This document shows positions 15,681 through 24,693 of a DNA stretch of 64,000 nt, in pieces. The position numbers were made by a program, and so were the translations under genes. The notes under the pieces were generated by a model. That model worked only from the letters and a program-made list of their open reading frames with translations. It did not search any database and had not been told where the DNA came from. How positions within the stretch are numbered: the first letter of the stretch is position 1; each line of letters begins with the position of its first letter. Origin of the DNA: Pseudomonas sp. GM48 (GTDB taxonomy: Bacteria; Pseudomonadota; Gammaproteobacteria; Pseudomonadales; Pseudomonadaceae); the NCBI RefSeq assembly GCF_000282335.1, contig NZ_AKJM01000121.1, positions 1 to 64,000 on the forward strand, written 5' to 3'.

Positions 15681-16688
15681 TTATTGGAACAGTGACTCGC
15701 TCGACAGACCATTTTTTTCGAGGATCTCGCGCAGCCGCTTCAAGCCTTCCACCTGAATCTGTCTGACCCGCTCCCGGGTCAGGCCGATTTCCAGGCCTAC
15801 GTCTTCAAGGGTGCTGCTTTCATGACCGCGCAGGCCGAAGCGGCGTACAACCACTTCGCGTTGCTTGTCGGTCAATTCCGAGAGCCATTGATCGATGCTC
15901 TGGGACAGGTCGTCGTCCTGCAACAGCTCGCACGGATCGGTTGGGCGGTCGTCAGTCAGGGTATCCAGCAGGGTTTTATCCGAATCCGGACCCAGCGAGA
16001 CGTCGACCGAAGAAACCCGTTCGTTAAGGCCGAGCATACGCTTGACCTCTCCTACCGGTTTTTCCAGCAGGTTGGCGATTTCTTCGGGAGAGGGTTCATG
16101 GTCGAGTTTTTGCGTCAGCTCCCGCGCGGCCCGCAGGTACACATTCAGCTCCTTGACCACATGGATCGGCAACCGGATGGTCCGGGTCTGATTCATGATT
16201 GCGCGTTCGATGGTCTGACGAATCCACCAGGTCGCGTAGGTCGAAAAGCGGAAACCGCGTTCCGGATCGAACTTCTCCACCGCCCGGATCAAGCCGAGGT
16301 TGCCCTCTTCGATCAGGTCCAGCAGCGACAGCCCGCGATTGACGTAGCGTCGGGCGATTTTCACCACCAGCCGCAGGTTGCTTTCAATCATGCGCTTGCG
16401 CCCGGCCGGATCGCCACTTTGCGACAGGCGCGCAAAATGAACTTCTTCTTCGGGTGAAAGGAGGGGAGAGAAACCAATTTCATTGAGATACAGCTGCGTG
16501 GCATCAAGTGCCCGCGTGTAGTCAATGTACTTGTGCTGTTTCAACGATGCGGAGTGTTTGGATTTGGCACGAACGGAAGGTGGAGCCGCCCCTTCATCAT
16601 TCGACATCGAATCCGTATCGATGCTGCTCTCCATCAGGAGAACCTCATCGTCGATGTCAAACTCCGGCACTTCTTTACTGAGAGCCAT
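15681..16688 (-). CDS. rpoS: RNA polymerase sigma factor RpoS
   Basis: A 335-residue sigma-S, the general stress and stationary-phase sigma factor. Region 1.2-2 contains TQLYLNEIGFSPLLSPEEE, the core-binding RLVVKIARRYVNRGLSLLDLIEEGN and the -10-reading FRFSTYATWWIRQTIERAI. Region 4 has LTDKQREVVVRRFGL and the helix-turn-helix LEDVGLEIGLTRERVRQIQ. The gene lies downstream of nlpD, inside which the main rpoS promoter sits in pseudomonads and enterics. The rsmZ gene follows on the same strand after a terminator and REP pair. Confidence 0.98.
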   Translation of the reverse strand: MALSKEVPEFDIDDEVLLMESSIDTDSMSNDEGAAPPSVRAKSKHSASLKQHKYIDYTRALDATQLYLNEIGFSPLLSPEEEVHFARLSQSGDPAGRKRMIESNLRLVVKIARRYVNRGLSLLDLIEEGNLGLIRAVEKFDPERGFRFSTYATWWIRQTIERAIMNQTRTIRLPIHVVKELNVYLRAARELTQKLDHEPSPEEIANLLEKPVGEVKRMLGLNERVSSVDVSLGPDSDKTLLDTLTDDRPTDPCELLQDDDLSQSIDQWLSELTDKQREVVVRRFGLRGHESSTLEDVGLEIGLTRERVRQIQVEGLKRLREILEKNGLSSESLFQ

Positions 16689-16793
16689 TGTTATAGTCCT
16701 TTGGTGAGTTCGACCTCAAGCTCAAGCGGCGCCTTTATCCCTGGCAACGCTGGAGCCTGTCCCCTCTACGCGACGGAACAGGCTGGTAAGCGA

Positions 16794-17651
16794 TCAACGA
16801 CGTGGCAGGAATTGCAGCGGATCTACAGGTTTACCTTGGCGGCGAATCTCAAAATGCAGTTTCACCCGGTCTGTACCCGTTGACCCCATTTCGGCAATTG
16901 ACTGTCCAACCTTGACCTGCTGCCCCTCCCGAACCAACAGCCTGCGGTTATGTCCGTAGGCACTTACGTAGGTTTCGCTGTGTTTGATGATTACCAATTC
17001 GCCGTAGCCCCTTAAGCCACTCCCGGCATATACCACCGTCCCATCAGACGCAGCTAAAACAGGCTGTCCCAAATCTCCGGCGATATCAATTCCTTTATTC
17101 AAACTACCGTTTGAAGAGAATTTCCCGATCAGAATGCCATTAGATGGCCATCCCCAGCCGGTCGGGGCTGGCCCGGGAGGGGGCAAGGGAGCGGGTGCCG
17201 GCTTGTTGGCGACGGACGGTACAACCGTCGTTGTGCTAGTGGTCGAACCGTTTACCGGACGACGGATGACCGTTGTTTTACTCGACGACGAAGGTGTTGA
17301 ACTGGATGAACTGACCACCGCCGTCGACGTTGAATCGGTACGACCATCAAAGCGAATCGTCTGACCCGGATGGATGGTGTAAGGCGCGGCAATGTTGTTA
17401 CGTGCCGCCAGCGCCTTGTAGTCCCAGCCGTAACGGAAGGCGATGGAGAACAGGGTGTCCTTGGGACGAACGACGTATTGTCCCGTGGTCACGGCCGGAC
17501 GCTGGGCCGCAGCATTGTTGCGGTCCAGGACACGTACATCGCTGGATTTGTTGCTGGAACAACCGACCAGCAAGGTGCTCAAGACAAGGCCAGTCACCAG
17601 GCGCTGAAAGCTCGTTTTACTCATACGCTGCGCAATGACTGTGAGACTCAC
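16794..17651 (-). CDS. nlpD: NlpD lipoprotein (LysM plus degenerate LytM domain)
   Basis: A 285-residue outer-membrane lipoprotein that activates a cell-wall amidase during division. It has a signal peptide with lipobox LLVG-C31, a LysM domain (about 57-101, GQYVVRPKDTLFSIAFRYG) and a Ser/Thr/Pro-rich linker. The C-terminal M23/LytM domain (about 170-285) has Asn in NKGIDIAG where active peptidases have His, which marks it as a regulator rather than a hydrolase. I chose the GTG at 17651 because AGAGGGAG precedes it at good spacing; the ATG at 17624 has no such signal. rpoS follows 105 bp downstream. Confidence 0.92.
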   Translation of the reverse strand: MSLTVIAQRMSKTSFQRLVTGLVLSTLLVGCSSNKSSDVRVLDRNNAAAQRPAVTTGQYVVRPKDTLFSIAFRYGWDYKALAARNNIAAPYTIHPGQTIRFDGRTDSTSTAVVSSSSSTPSSSSKTTVIRRPVNGSTTSTTTVVPSVANKPAPAPLPPPGPAPTGWGWPSNGILIGKFSSNGSLNKGIDIAGDLGQPVLAASDGTVVYAGSGLRGYGELVIIKHSETYVSAYGHNRRLLVREGQQVKVGQSIAEMGSTGTDRVKLHFEIRRQGKPVDPLQFLPRR

Positions 17652-17861
17652 CCGCCGCTCCCTCTGTGGTGGCTGAAATGTGAAATACCGGAGTCCGGCA
17701 TGAACTGTCGCAAGTATAACGGGCCGTGCACGCTTTACCTTTAATGCGGCGAATCGGTGTCGCGCACACGTTTGCTGTCTGACGATGAATCCCGATCAAC
17801 TGAACGATGCCGCTGTAAGACAAAGGCAATCGAAGAGAATTCAGCGTGCCAAAACAAATGC

Positions 17862-18539
17862 TCAGGCCAGTGGCCCATTGAGCAATGGCACGAAGCGCAC
17901 AGCCCCCAGAACATGCCTGGAAAAACCCTGTTCCTCGCGGATGATCAGCATCAATTGCTGGACTTCGCCGGCCCCGACCGGGATCACCATTCGCCCTCCC
18001 GGTGCCAACTGATCAAGCAATGCCTGGGGCACATCGGTCGCCCCTGCAGTGACGATAATCCCGTTGTACGGCGCCAGTGCCGGCCAGCCCTCCCAGCCAT
18101 CGCCCCAGCGGAACACCACGTTGCGCAGGTTCAGTTCGACCAGGCGTTCCTTTGCCCGATCCTGCAGAACCTTGATGCGCTCGACCGAGAACACGCGCTC
18201 GACCAGTTGCGACAGGACCGCCGTCTGATAGCCCGACCCGGTGCCGATCTCCAGCACCTTGTCGAGGGGACCGGCCTCCAGCAGCAGCTCGCTCATGCGC
18301 GCCACCATATAAGGCTGGGAGATGGTCTGGTTGTTACCGATCGGCAGCGCCGTGTCTTCATAGGCACGGTGCGCCAGTGCTTCGTCGACGAACAGGTGAC
18401 GCGGGGTCCGGCGAATGACCTCCAGCACCCTGGCGTTGGAGATGCCTTCTTCATACAAACGCTGGATAAGCCGCTCCCGGGTTCGCTGGGAGGTCATGCC
18501 GATGCCACGACGCAGCATATCGTCTTGTTCGCGACTCAT
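17862..18539 (-). CDS. pcm: Protein-L-isoaspartate O-methyltransferase
   Basis: A 225-residue SAM-dependent enzyme that repairs isoaspartyl residues in ageing proteins. Motif I is VLEIGTGSGYQTAVL, with the substrate-side motif GNNQTISQPYMVARM and the C-terminal GGRMVIPVG. The ATG at 18539 shares one base with the surE stop (TAATG) and has GGAGGGG upstream. A shorter version from 18497 (MTSQRTRER), annotated in some relatives, has no Shine-Dalgarno sequence. Together with surE, nlpD and rpoS it forms the conserved stationary-phase survival cluster. The 210-bp gap to nlpD shows nothing else. Confidence 0.95.
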   Translation of the reverse strand: MSREQDDMLRRGIGMTSQRTRERLIQRLYEEGISNARVLEVIRRTPRHLFVDEALAHRAYEDTALPIGNNQTISQPYMVARMSELLLEAGPLDKVLEIGTGSGYQTAVLSQLVERVFSVERIKVLQDRAKERLVELNLRNVVFRWGDGWEGWPALAPYNGIIVTAGATDVPQALLDQLAPGGRMVIPVGAGEVQQLMLIIREEQGFSRHVLGAVRFVPLLNGPLA

Positions 18540-19288
18540 TAGCGCAACCCCTCCAGCCAACCGTCCAGACTTCTGAAGGCATCATTGAACGTGCGATCCA
18601 GTTGCAGCGGCGTGATCGAAACATAACCCTGCATCACCGCATGGAAATCGGTCCCCGGGCCACCGTCTTCGGCATCCCCGGCCGCCGCGATCCAGTAACC
18701 GGACTTGCCCCGCGGATCCACCACTTTCATCGGTGCCGCGGCACGCGCGCGATGGCCCAGACGAGTCAACTGGATACCGCGGATACGGTCCAGCGGCAAA
18801 TTGGGAATGTTCACGTTCAGTACCGTACGCGGTGGCAGATTCAGGTCAGCATGGGCTTCAACCAGTTTGCGCGCGAAATAGGCAGCTGTGGGAAGGTTCT
18901 CTACCTGGCGTGAGACCAGCGAGAAGGCAAACGAAGGGTGTTTCAGGAAACGCCCCTCAAGGGCCGCCGCCACCGTACCGGAATACAGCACATCGTCCCC
19001 CAGGTTTGCACCCAGGTTGATACCGGAAACCACCATATCCGCTTCGCGCTCCAGCAGGCCGTTGAGGCCCAGGTGCACGCAATCGGTTGGCGTGCCATTG
19101 AGGCTGATAAAGCCGTTGGCCAGGGTTTGCGGGTGCAACGGACGATCGAGCGTCAGCGAACTGCTGGCGCCGCTTTTGTCCTGGTCCGGGGCGATAACCA
19201 CGCATTCGGTGTAATCCGCCAGCGCAGCATAAAGCGCGGCGAGACCGGGTGCGGTTACCCCATCGTCGTTAGAAATCAGAATACGCAT
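18539..19288 (-). CDS. surE: 5'/3'-nucleotidase SurE
   Basis: A 249-residue metal-dependent nucleoside monophosphate phosphatase with roles in stationary-phase survival. The metal-binding acidic pair is in ISNDDGVTAPG (D8, D9), with SGASSSLTLDRPL and the SGINLGANLGDDVLYSGTV loop also conserved. Its start overlaps the truD end by 13 bp and its stop overlaps the pcm start by one base, so truD-surE-pcm are translationally linked. Confidence 0.97.
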   Translation of the reverse strand: MRILISNDDGVTAPGLAALYAALADYTECVVIAPDQDKSGASSSLTLDRPLHPQTLANGFISLNGTPTDCVHLGLNGLLEREADMVVSGINLGANLGDDVLYSGTVAAALEGRFLKHPSFAFSLVSRQVENLPTAAYFARKLVEAHADLNLPPRTVLNVNIPNLPLDRIRGIQLTRLGHRARAAAPMKVVDPRGKSGYWIAAAGDAEDGGPGTDFHAVMQGYVSITPLQLDRTFNDAFRSLDGWLEGLR

Positions 19289-20334
19289 GGGCTGTCCGTC
19301 TGCCCCACCGGCACCAGATCAACAAGCTCGCGCACCAATACGGTGGCGAAGCATCCGGCCGGCAGGACGAATTCCAGTTGCAGAATGTCAGGCTCGGGAT
19401 AATGCCACGTCAACCCGCCAATGGGCAGCCGCAGGATGCGACGTTCGTGGCTCATACCGGCGTTGATCAACCAATCACGCAAATCCGCTTCGCGTGCGGC
19501 GATGGCCTGCTCCAGTTCATGGACAGCGCCCGTGGCCGGCGAGTCACCTTCGCCCCACTGCGGACCGGTCGGGTGCAGATCGAGAATCGCCAGGCGCGGG
19601 TCGCTGCACTCGGCCTCACCTGCCGGGAAAAAGCTGCGGCTGTCGGTGAACGCCAGCAGATCGCCTACCTGGGCGCGTTGCCAGGTGCCATCGGCGACAC
19701 GCGCGGCCAACACCTGATTGAACAGAAAACTGCGCGCCGTGGAGAGCAGCCGTGAGCGCACGTTGCGCTGCTCCGGCAAGGCCTTGCGCGCGGCCCAGGC
19801 GCGAGCATCGACCACATTGCCGCCGTCATGGCCGAAACGCTGAGCGCCAAAATAATTGGGGATGCCTTGTTTGGCGATCAGTTGCAAACGCTCTTCAAGC
19901 GCAGACTTGTCGCCGGCGAATTGCGTCAGGCGCAACGTAAAACCGTTTGCCGAATGCGCACCGCGTTGCAGTTTGCGCTTGTGGCGGGCGGTCTTGAGGA
20001 TCTTCAGCGTATCGTTTTCCGCGGCTGACAGATCAGGGTCGGCCTTGCCCGGCAATTGCACGCTGAACCACTGGCGAGTCAGCGCCTGACGGTCCTTGAG
20101 TCCGGCATAACTGACGGTGCGCAATGGCACGCCCGCAGCCTTGGCAATCCGCCTCGCAGCTTCTTCCGTATTCAGGCCGCGCTTTTCCACCCAGATCCAC
20201 AGGTGTTCGCCTTCGCCACTGAGGGGAATGTCGAGGACTTCGTCGACCTGGAAATCTTCCGCGATCGCTTTCAGTACCGCCGTGCCGAGGGCCTCACCGT
20301 AAGCCCGCGGGCCGAGCAATTGCAGTTCGTTCAT
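19276..20334 (-). CDS. truD: tRNA pseudouridine(13) synthase TruD
   Basis: A 352-residue TruD that converts U13 of tRNA-Glu to pseudouridine. The catalytic aspartate is D81 in SYAGLKDRQALTRQWFS, and the N-terminal EDFQVDEVLDIPLSGEGEHLW and the NYFGAQRFGHDGGN segment are family signatures. It overlaps ispF upstream by 4 bp (ATGA type) and surE downstream by 13 bp. Confidence 0.97.
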   Translation of the reverse strand: MNELQLLGPRAYGEALGTAVLKAIAEDFQVDEVLDIPLSGEGEHLWIWVEKRGLNTEEAARRIAKAAGVPLRTVSYAGLKDRQALTRQWFSVQLPGKADPDLSAAENDTLKILKTARHKRKLQRGAHSANGFTLRLTQFAGDKSALEERLQLIAKQGIPNYFGAQRFGHDGGNVVDARAWAARKALPEQRNVRSRLLSTARSFLFNQVLAARVADGTWQRAQVGDLLAFTDSRSFFPAGEAECSDPRLAILDLHPTGPQWGEGDSPATGAVHELEQAIAAREADLRDWLINAGMSHERRILRLPIGGLTWHYPEPDILQLEFVLPAGCFATVLVRELVDLVPVGQTDSPCVF

Positions 20335-20804
20335 GCGCGCAACAACAAGGCAACGGAATGCACGGCAATGCCTTCTTCGCGACCGACAAAGCCGAGCTTT
20401 TCGGTGGTGGTAGCTTTCACGTTCACTTGATCCAACTCTACTTGAAGATCCGCAGCAATCAGCGCACGCATCGATTCGATATGCGGGGCCATTTTCGGCG
20501 CCTGGGCGACGATGGTGTTATCGACATTGCCGACTTTCCAGCCTTTGGCATGGACCAGTGCGACGACGTGACGCAATAGCGCACGGCTGTCGGCGCCCTT
20601 GAATTGCGGGTCGGTATCCGGGAAATGCTTGCCGATGTCGCCCAGCGCCGCAGCGCCGAGCAAGGCATCGCTCAAGGCGTGCAGGAGGACGTCACCGTCA
20701 GAGTGCGCGAGCAACCCGAAGCTGTGTGCAATGCGCACGCCGCCCAGAGTGATGAAATCGCCTTCAGCGAAACGGTGCACATCATAGCCGTGGCCAATAC
20801 GCAT
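20331..20804 (-). CDS. ispF: 2-C-methyl-D-erythritol 2,4-cyclodiphosphate synthase
   Basis: A 157-residue MEP-pathway enzyme that makes the cyclic diphosphate from CDP-ME 2-phosphate. Metal ligands D8 and H10 lie in GHGYDVHRF, and HSDGDVLLHALSDALLGAA contains H42. The start codon is placed directly at the end of the T-run of the fghA terminator, so the gene has almost no untranslated leader of its own and no obvious Shine-Dalgarno sequence. ispD, an earlier step of the same pathway, lies about 3.2 kb away. Confidence 0.97.
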   Translation of the reverse strand: MRIGHGYDVHRFAEGDFITLGGVRIAHSFGLLAHSDGDVLLHALSDALLGAAALGDIGKHFPDTDPQFKGADSRALLRHVVALVHAKGWKVGNVDNTIVAQAPKMAPHIESMRALIAADLQVELDQVNVKATTTEKLGFVGREEGIAVHSVALLLRA

Positions 20805-20836
20805 AAAAAAACGCCCCGATTTTTGTCAGGGCGTGA
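20805..20836 (-). terminator. Terminator between fghA and ispF
   Basis: On the minus strand CACGCCCTGA pairs with TCGGGGCGT and is followed by seven T residues ending next to the ispF ATG. It terminates fghA and makes the ispF leader an unusual terminator-start junction. Confidence 0.85.
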
Positions 20837-20847
20837 TTCTACCTGCA

Positions 20848-21693
20848 TTAGCCAACCAGAGCATGCGCGTGATGCCGCAAGTGCTCATCGATGAAACTGG
20901 CGATGAAGAAATAGCTGTGGTCATAGCCCGGCTGCAGGCGCAACGTCAGCGGGTGACCGGCCAGTTTGGCCGCCTGTTGCAAGGCTTCCGGCTTGAGCTG
21001 GTTAGCGAGGAAATCATCGCGATCGCCTTGGTCGACCAGCAGCGGCAGCTTTTCATCAGCCTCGGCAATCAATGCACAGGCATCCCATTCGCGCCATTTC
21101 GAACGGTCTTCTCCCAGGTAGCGGGAAAAGGCTTTCTGCCCCCACGGGCAATCCATCGGATTGTTGATTGGCGAGAACGCCGACACCGACAGATAACGCC
21201 CCGGATTGCGCAAAGCGCAGACCAGCGCGCCGTGGCCACCCATGGAATGGCCGCTGATGCCGCGTCTGTCCGACGCAGGGAAATGGGCTTCGACCAATGC
21301 CGGCAATTCCTGCACGACATAGTCATGCATCCGATAGTGTCGCGACCACGGTTCCTGAGTGGCATTCAGGTAAAAACCGGCGCCGAGGCCGAAGTCCCAG
21401 GCGCCATCCGGATCGCCCGGCACGTCGGGACCGCGAGGACTGGTGTCCGGCGCGACGATGATCAGCCCCAACTCGGCAGCCATGCGCATGGCGCCGGCCT
21501 TCTGCATGAAGTTCTCGTCGGTGCAGGTCAGGCCGGACAACCAGTACAACACCGGCAGCTTGCCGCCCTGCTCCGCCTGTGGCGGCAGGTAGACGGCGAA
21601 CACCATGTCGCAACCTAGCACTTCCGAGCGATGGCGATAGCGTTTGTGCCAACCACCGAAGCTTTTCTGGCAAGAGATGTTTTCCAGGCTCAT
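20848..21693 (-). CDS. fghA: S-formylglutathione hydrolase
   Basis: A 281-residue esterase of the alpha/beta hydrolase fold that hydrolyses S-formylglutathione to formate and glutathione, the second step of formaldehyde detoxification. The nucleophile is S150 in GISGHSMGGHGAL. The oxyanion-side segment WLSGLTCTDENFMQKAG and the C-terminal PGYDHSYFFIASFIDEH with the catalytic His are present. It lies 8 bp after adhC on the same strand, so the two form one unit. Confidence 0.96.
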   Translation of the reverse strand: MSLENISCQKSFGGWHKRYRHRSEVLGCDMVFAVYLPPQAEQGGKLPVLYWLSGLTCTDENFMQKAGAMRMAAELGLIIVAPDTSPRGPDVPGDPDGAWDFGLGAGFYLNATQEPWSRHYRMHDYVVQELPALVEAHFPASDRRGISGHSMGGHGALVCALRNPGRYLSVSAFSPINNPMDCPWGQKAFSRYLGEDRSKWREWDACALIAEADEKLPLLVDQGDRDDFLANQLKPEALQQAAKLAGHPLTLRLQPGYDHSYFFIASFIDEHLRHHAHALVG

Positions 21694-21701
21694 GTCAGAC
21701 C

Positions 21702-22814
21702 TCAGAAATGAATGACGGAACGGATGCTTTTTCCTTCATGCATCAGGTCAAACGCCTTGTTGATATCTTCCAGGCCCATGGTGTGGGTGATGAAGGTATC
21801 CAGCGGAATCTCGCCAGTCTCGGCCATTTCCACATAGCTCGGCAACTCGGTGCGGCCACGCACGCCACCGAACGCCGAACCGCGCCAGACGCGGCCGGTG
21901 ACCAGCTGGAACGGACGGGTGGAGATTTCCTGACCAGCACCGGCAACACCGATGATCACCGACTCACCCCAACCCTTGTGGCAGCACTCCAGCGCGGCAC
22001 GCATCAGTTGCACGTTGCCGATGCACTCAAAGGAAAAATCGACGCCGCCATCGGTCATGTCGACGATGACTTCCTGGATCGGGCGATCGAAGTCTTTCGG
22101 GTTCACGCAGTCGGTTGCACCCAGTTGCTTGGCGATCTCGAATTTCGCCGGGTTGATGTCGATGGCGATGATCCGCGCAGCCTTGGCTTTCACGGCGCCG
22201 ATGACAGCGGACAAACCAATGCCGCCGAGGCCGAAAATGGCTACGGTGTCACCCGGTTTCACCTTGGCGGTATTGAGTACCGCTCCGATGCCGGTGGTGA
22301 CGCCGCAGCCCAGCAGGCAGACTTTTTCCAGTGGCGCTTGCTTGGCGATTTTCGCCACGGAGATTTCCGGAAGCACGGTGTACTCGGAAAACGTGGAAGT
22401 ACCCATGTAGTGGAAAATCGGCTGACCCTTGTAGGAAAAACGCGTGGTGCCGTCCGGCATCAGACCTTTGCCCTGGGTCGCGCGAATTGCCTGGCAGAGG
22501 TTGGTTTTGCCTGACAGACAGAATTTGCACTGGCGGCATTCCGGGGTGTACAGCGGGATCACATGATCGCCCACCGCGACGGACGTCACGCCCTCGCCGA
22601 TGGCTTCCACGATCGCACCACCTTCATGGCCGAGGATCGACGGAAAGATGCCTTCCGGATCTGCGCCGGACAGTGTGTAGGCATCGGTATGGCAAACACC
22701 GGAGGCCACCACACGCAGCAACACTTCACCCGCCTTCGGCATGGCGACATCGACTTCAACGATTTCAAGAGGCTTCTTGGCCTCAAAGGCAACGGCAGCG
22801 CGCGACTTGATCAT
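21702..22814 (-). CDS. adhC: S-(hydroxymethyl)glutathione dehydrogenase, class III ADH
   Basis: A 370-residue zinc alcohol dehydrogenase that oxidises S-hydroxymethylglutathione to S-formylglutathione with NAD. Catalytic zinc ligands lie in GVCHTDAY and GHEGGAIVEAIGEGV. The structural zinc site is the four-cysteine loop CRQCKFCLSGKTNLC, and the cofactor motif is FGLGGIGLSAVIGA. ATG 22814 (MIKSRAAVAF) is the family start; the ORF runs 15 codons further upstream. It forms the fghA-adhC operon and is divergent from a LysR-type regulator gene. Confidence 0.97.
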   Translation of the reverse strand: MIKSRAAVAFEAKKPLEIVEVDVAMPKAGEVLLRVVASGVCHTDAYTLSGADPEGIFPSILGHEGGAIVEAIGEGVTSVAVGDHVIPLYTPECRQCKFCLSGKTNLCQAIRATQGKGLMPDGTTRFSYKGQPIFHYMGTSTFSEYTVLPEISVAKIAKQAPLEKVCLLGCGVTTGIGAVLNTAKVKPGDTVAIFGLGGIGLSAVIGAVKAKAARIIAIDINPAKFEIAKQLGATDCVNPKDFDRPIQEVIVDMTDGGVDFSFECIGNVQLMRAALECCHKGWGESVIIGVAGAGQEISTRPFQLVTGRVWRGSAFGGVRGRTELPSYVEMAETGEIPLDTFITHTMGLEDINKAFDLMHEGKSIRSVIHF

Positions 22815-22921
22815 GGTGAATCTCCAGTGAATAAAAACGAGACAGGGAGTGTAATACATGGCTCAACGATGAATAATCGAGGCAAATGCAAAATATTATT
22901 GCTGTACAGGGATAATCATTC

Positions 22922-23818
22922 ATGTCCGAAAATCGCTGGGAAGGGATCGACGAGTTTGTCGCCGTTGCCGAGTGCAACCAGTTCACCGCGGCTGCGGAAC
23001 GCTTGGGGGTTTCTTCCTCCCATATCAGTCGACAAATCGTACGCCTCGAAGAGCGCCTGCAAACCCGTTTGCTCTATCGCAGCACCCGCCGGGTCACGCT
23101 GACCGAAGCCGGGCAAACCTTCCTGCAACATTGTCAGCGCTTGCAGGATGGGCGGGAAGAAGCATTGCGAGCGGTCGGCGACCTGACCAGCGAACCCAAA
23201 GGCATGCTGCGCATGACCTGCGCCGTGGCATATGGCGAGCGCTTCATCGTGCCGCTGGTGACGCGTTTCATGGGGCTGTATCCGCAATTGCGCATCGATA
23301 TCGAATTGACCAACCGGCAACTCGACCTGGTACACGACGGCCTCGATCTGGCGATCCGCCTCGGGCGTCTGCAGGACTCACGACTGGTCGCCACCCGCCT
23401 CGCACCGCGGCGTATGTTTCTCTGCGCATCACCTGCTTACCTTGAGCGCTACGGTCGGCCGCACAGTCTTTCGGAACTCAGTCGTCACAACTGCCTGATC
23501 GGCAGCTCGGACCTCTGGCAACTGGAGCAGAACGGGCGGGAATTTTCGCAAAGGGTGCAGGGAAACTGGCGCTGCAACAGTGGGCAAGCGGTGCTGGATG
23601 CCGCGCTACAAGGCGTAGGGTTGTGTCAGTTGCCGGACTATTACGTGCTGGAACATTTGAAGAGCGGCGCGTTGATTTCGTTGCTGGAGGCGCATCAACC
23701 GCCGAATACGGCAGTTTGGGCGCTGTATCCACAGCAACGGCATTTGTCGCCGAAAGTGCGCAAGCTGGTGGATTACTTGAAGGAGGGGTTGGCTGAAAGG
23801 CCGGAGTATCGGGGTTAG
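22922..23818 (+). CDS. LysR-type regulator next to adhC-fghA
   Basis: A 298-residue LysR-family activator/repressor with the N-terminal winged helix (about 1-60; FVAVAECNQFTAAAERLGVSSSHISRQI) and a C-terminal substrate-binding-like domain. Its divergent position 107 bp from adhC matches PA3630, described in P. aeruginosa as a formaldehyde-response regulator (I recall the name GfnR). The direct evidence here is only position and family. AATAAT/ATTATT half-sites (22872-22900) in the gap are a candidate binding site. Confidence 0.88.
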   Translation: MSENRWEGIDEFVAVAECNQFTAAAERLGVSSSHISRQIVRLEERLQTRLLYRSTRRVTLTEAGQTFLQHCQRLQDGREEALRAVGDLTSEPKGMLRMTCAVAYGERFIVPLVTRFMGLYPQLRIDIELTNRQLDLVHDGLDLAIRLGRLQDSRLVATRLAPRRMFLCASPAYLERYGRPHSLSELSRHNCLIGSSDLWQLEQNGREFSQRVQGNWRCNSGQAVLDAALQGVGLCQLPDYYVLEHLKSGALISLLEAHQPPNTAVWALYPQQRHLSPKVRKLVDYLKEGLAERPEYRG

Positions 23819-23862
23819 AACCACCAGTGTTTCCCAGTGACAGATTGGCTGACTGAAACGGC

Positions 23863-23950
23863 GCTTTCGCGAGCAAGCCCGCTCCCACAGGGGAACAGTC
23901 TTGCTCACAAAAACACCGGTCTAATGTGGGAGCGGGCTTGCTCGCGAAAG
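23863..23950. repeat. REP pair (BIME) between LysR gene and ispD
   Basis: GCGAGCAAGCCCGCTCCCAC (23869-23888) faces GTGGGAGCGGGCTTGCTCGC (23926-23945), orientation opposite to most pairs in the window. It lies between the convergent ends of the regulator gene and ispD. Confidence 0.9.
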
Positions 23951-23985
23951 GCGCGACGCGGTCTCAAAGTTGATTGCCGCACAAC

Positions 23986-24693
23986 TTAGTGACGATTGGC
24001 CCAACGCTGCCTCAACCATTCAAGGTCTTCGGGACGCGTAACCTTGAGGTTATCGGACCGCCCTTCGATCAGCCGCGGTGCCGAACCGGCCCACTCCATG
24101 GCCGAGGCTTCATCAGTAATTACAGCGTCGGCCACCAGACTGTCCGCCAGTGCGCGATGCAACGCCCCAAGGCGGAACATCTGCGGCGTGTAGGCTTGCC
24201 AGATCACACTGCGATCCACGGTTTCAACCACACGACCCTGCTTGTCGGCCCGCTTGAGCGTGTCCCGTGCCGGCACCGCCAGCAGCCCGCCCACCGGATC
24301 GTCAGCCAGCTCGGCCAGCAGCTTGTCCAGATCGTCGCGACTAAGGTTCGGCCTCGCGGCATCGTGGACCAATACCCAATCCTCATCATCGGCACCCTGC
24401 GCGTGCAAATGCAGCAAGGCATTGAGTACCGACCCGGAGCGCTCGGCGCCGCCCTCGACCCGGACAATACGCGGATCAGCAGCACACGCCAGGTTCGGCC
24501 AATAAGGATCGTCAACAGCAACACTGACCACCAGGCCCTTCAGGCCAGGATGATCAAGGAAACAGCCAAGGCTGTGTTCGAGAATAGTGCGCCCGCCCAG
24601 TTGCAAGTATTGCTTGGGACGGTCCGCGGCCATACGGGCACCGACGCCCGCGGCAGGAATCACGGCCCAGAAGGCCGGTAACGTCTGGTTCAT
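23986..24693 (-). CDS. ispD: 2-C-methyl-D-erythritol 4-phosphate cytidylyltransferase
   Basis: A 235-residue nucleotidyltransferase that makes CDP-methylerythritol in the MEP pathway. The nucleotide-binding motif is PAAGVGARMAADRPKQYLQL, and VLVHDAARPNLSRDDLD and ITDEASAMEW are conserved. It overlaps the ftsB stop by 4 bp, so ftsB-ispD are translationally coupled, as in many gamma-proteobacteria. Confidence 0.97.
   Translation of the reverse strand: MNQTLPAFWAVIPAAGVGARMAADRPKQYLQLGGRTILEHSLGCFLDHPGLKGLVVSVAVDDPYWPNLACAADPRIVRVEGGAERSGSVLNALLHLHAQGADDEDWVLVHDAARPNLSRDDLDKLLAELADDPVGGLLAVPARDTLKRADKQGRVVETVDRSVIWQAYTPQMFRLGALHRALADSLVADAVITDEASAMEWAGSAPRLIEGRSDNLKVTRPEDLEWLRQRWANRH

Noticed and set aside
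17785..18012. Small plus-strand frame over the pcm end
   Set aside because: It overlaps pcm in antisense and shows no conserved sequence or ribosome-binding site.
23478..23908. Minus-strand frames over the LysR gene end and REP pair
   Set aside because: They begin within REP sequence and have only composition-driven coding appearance.
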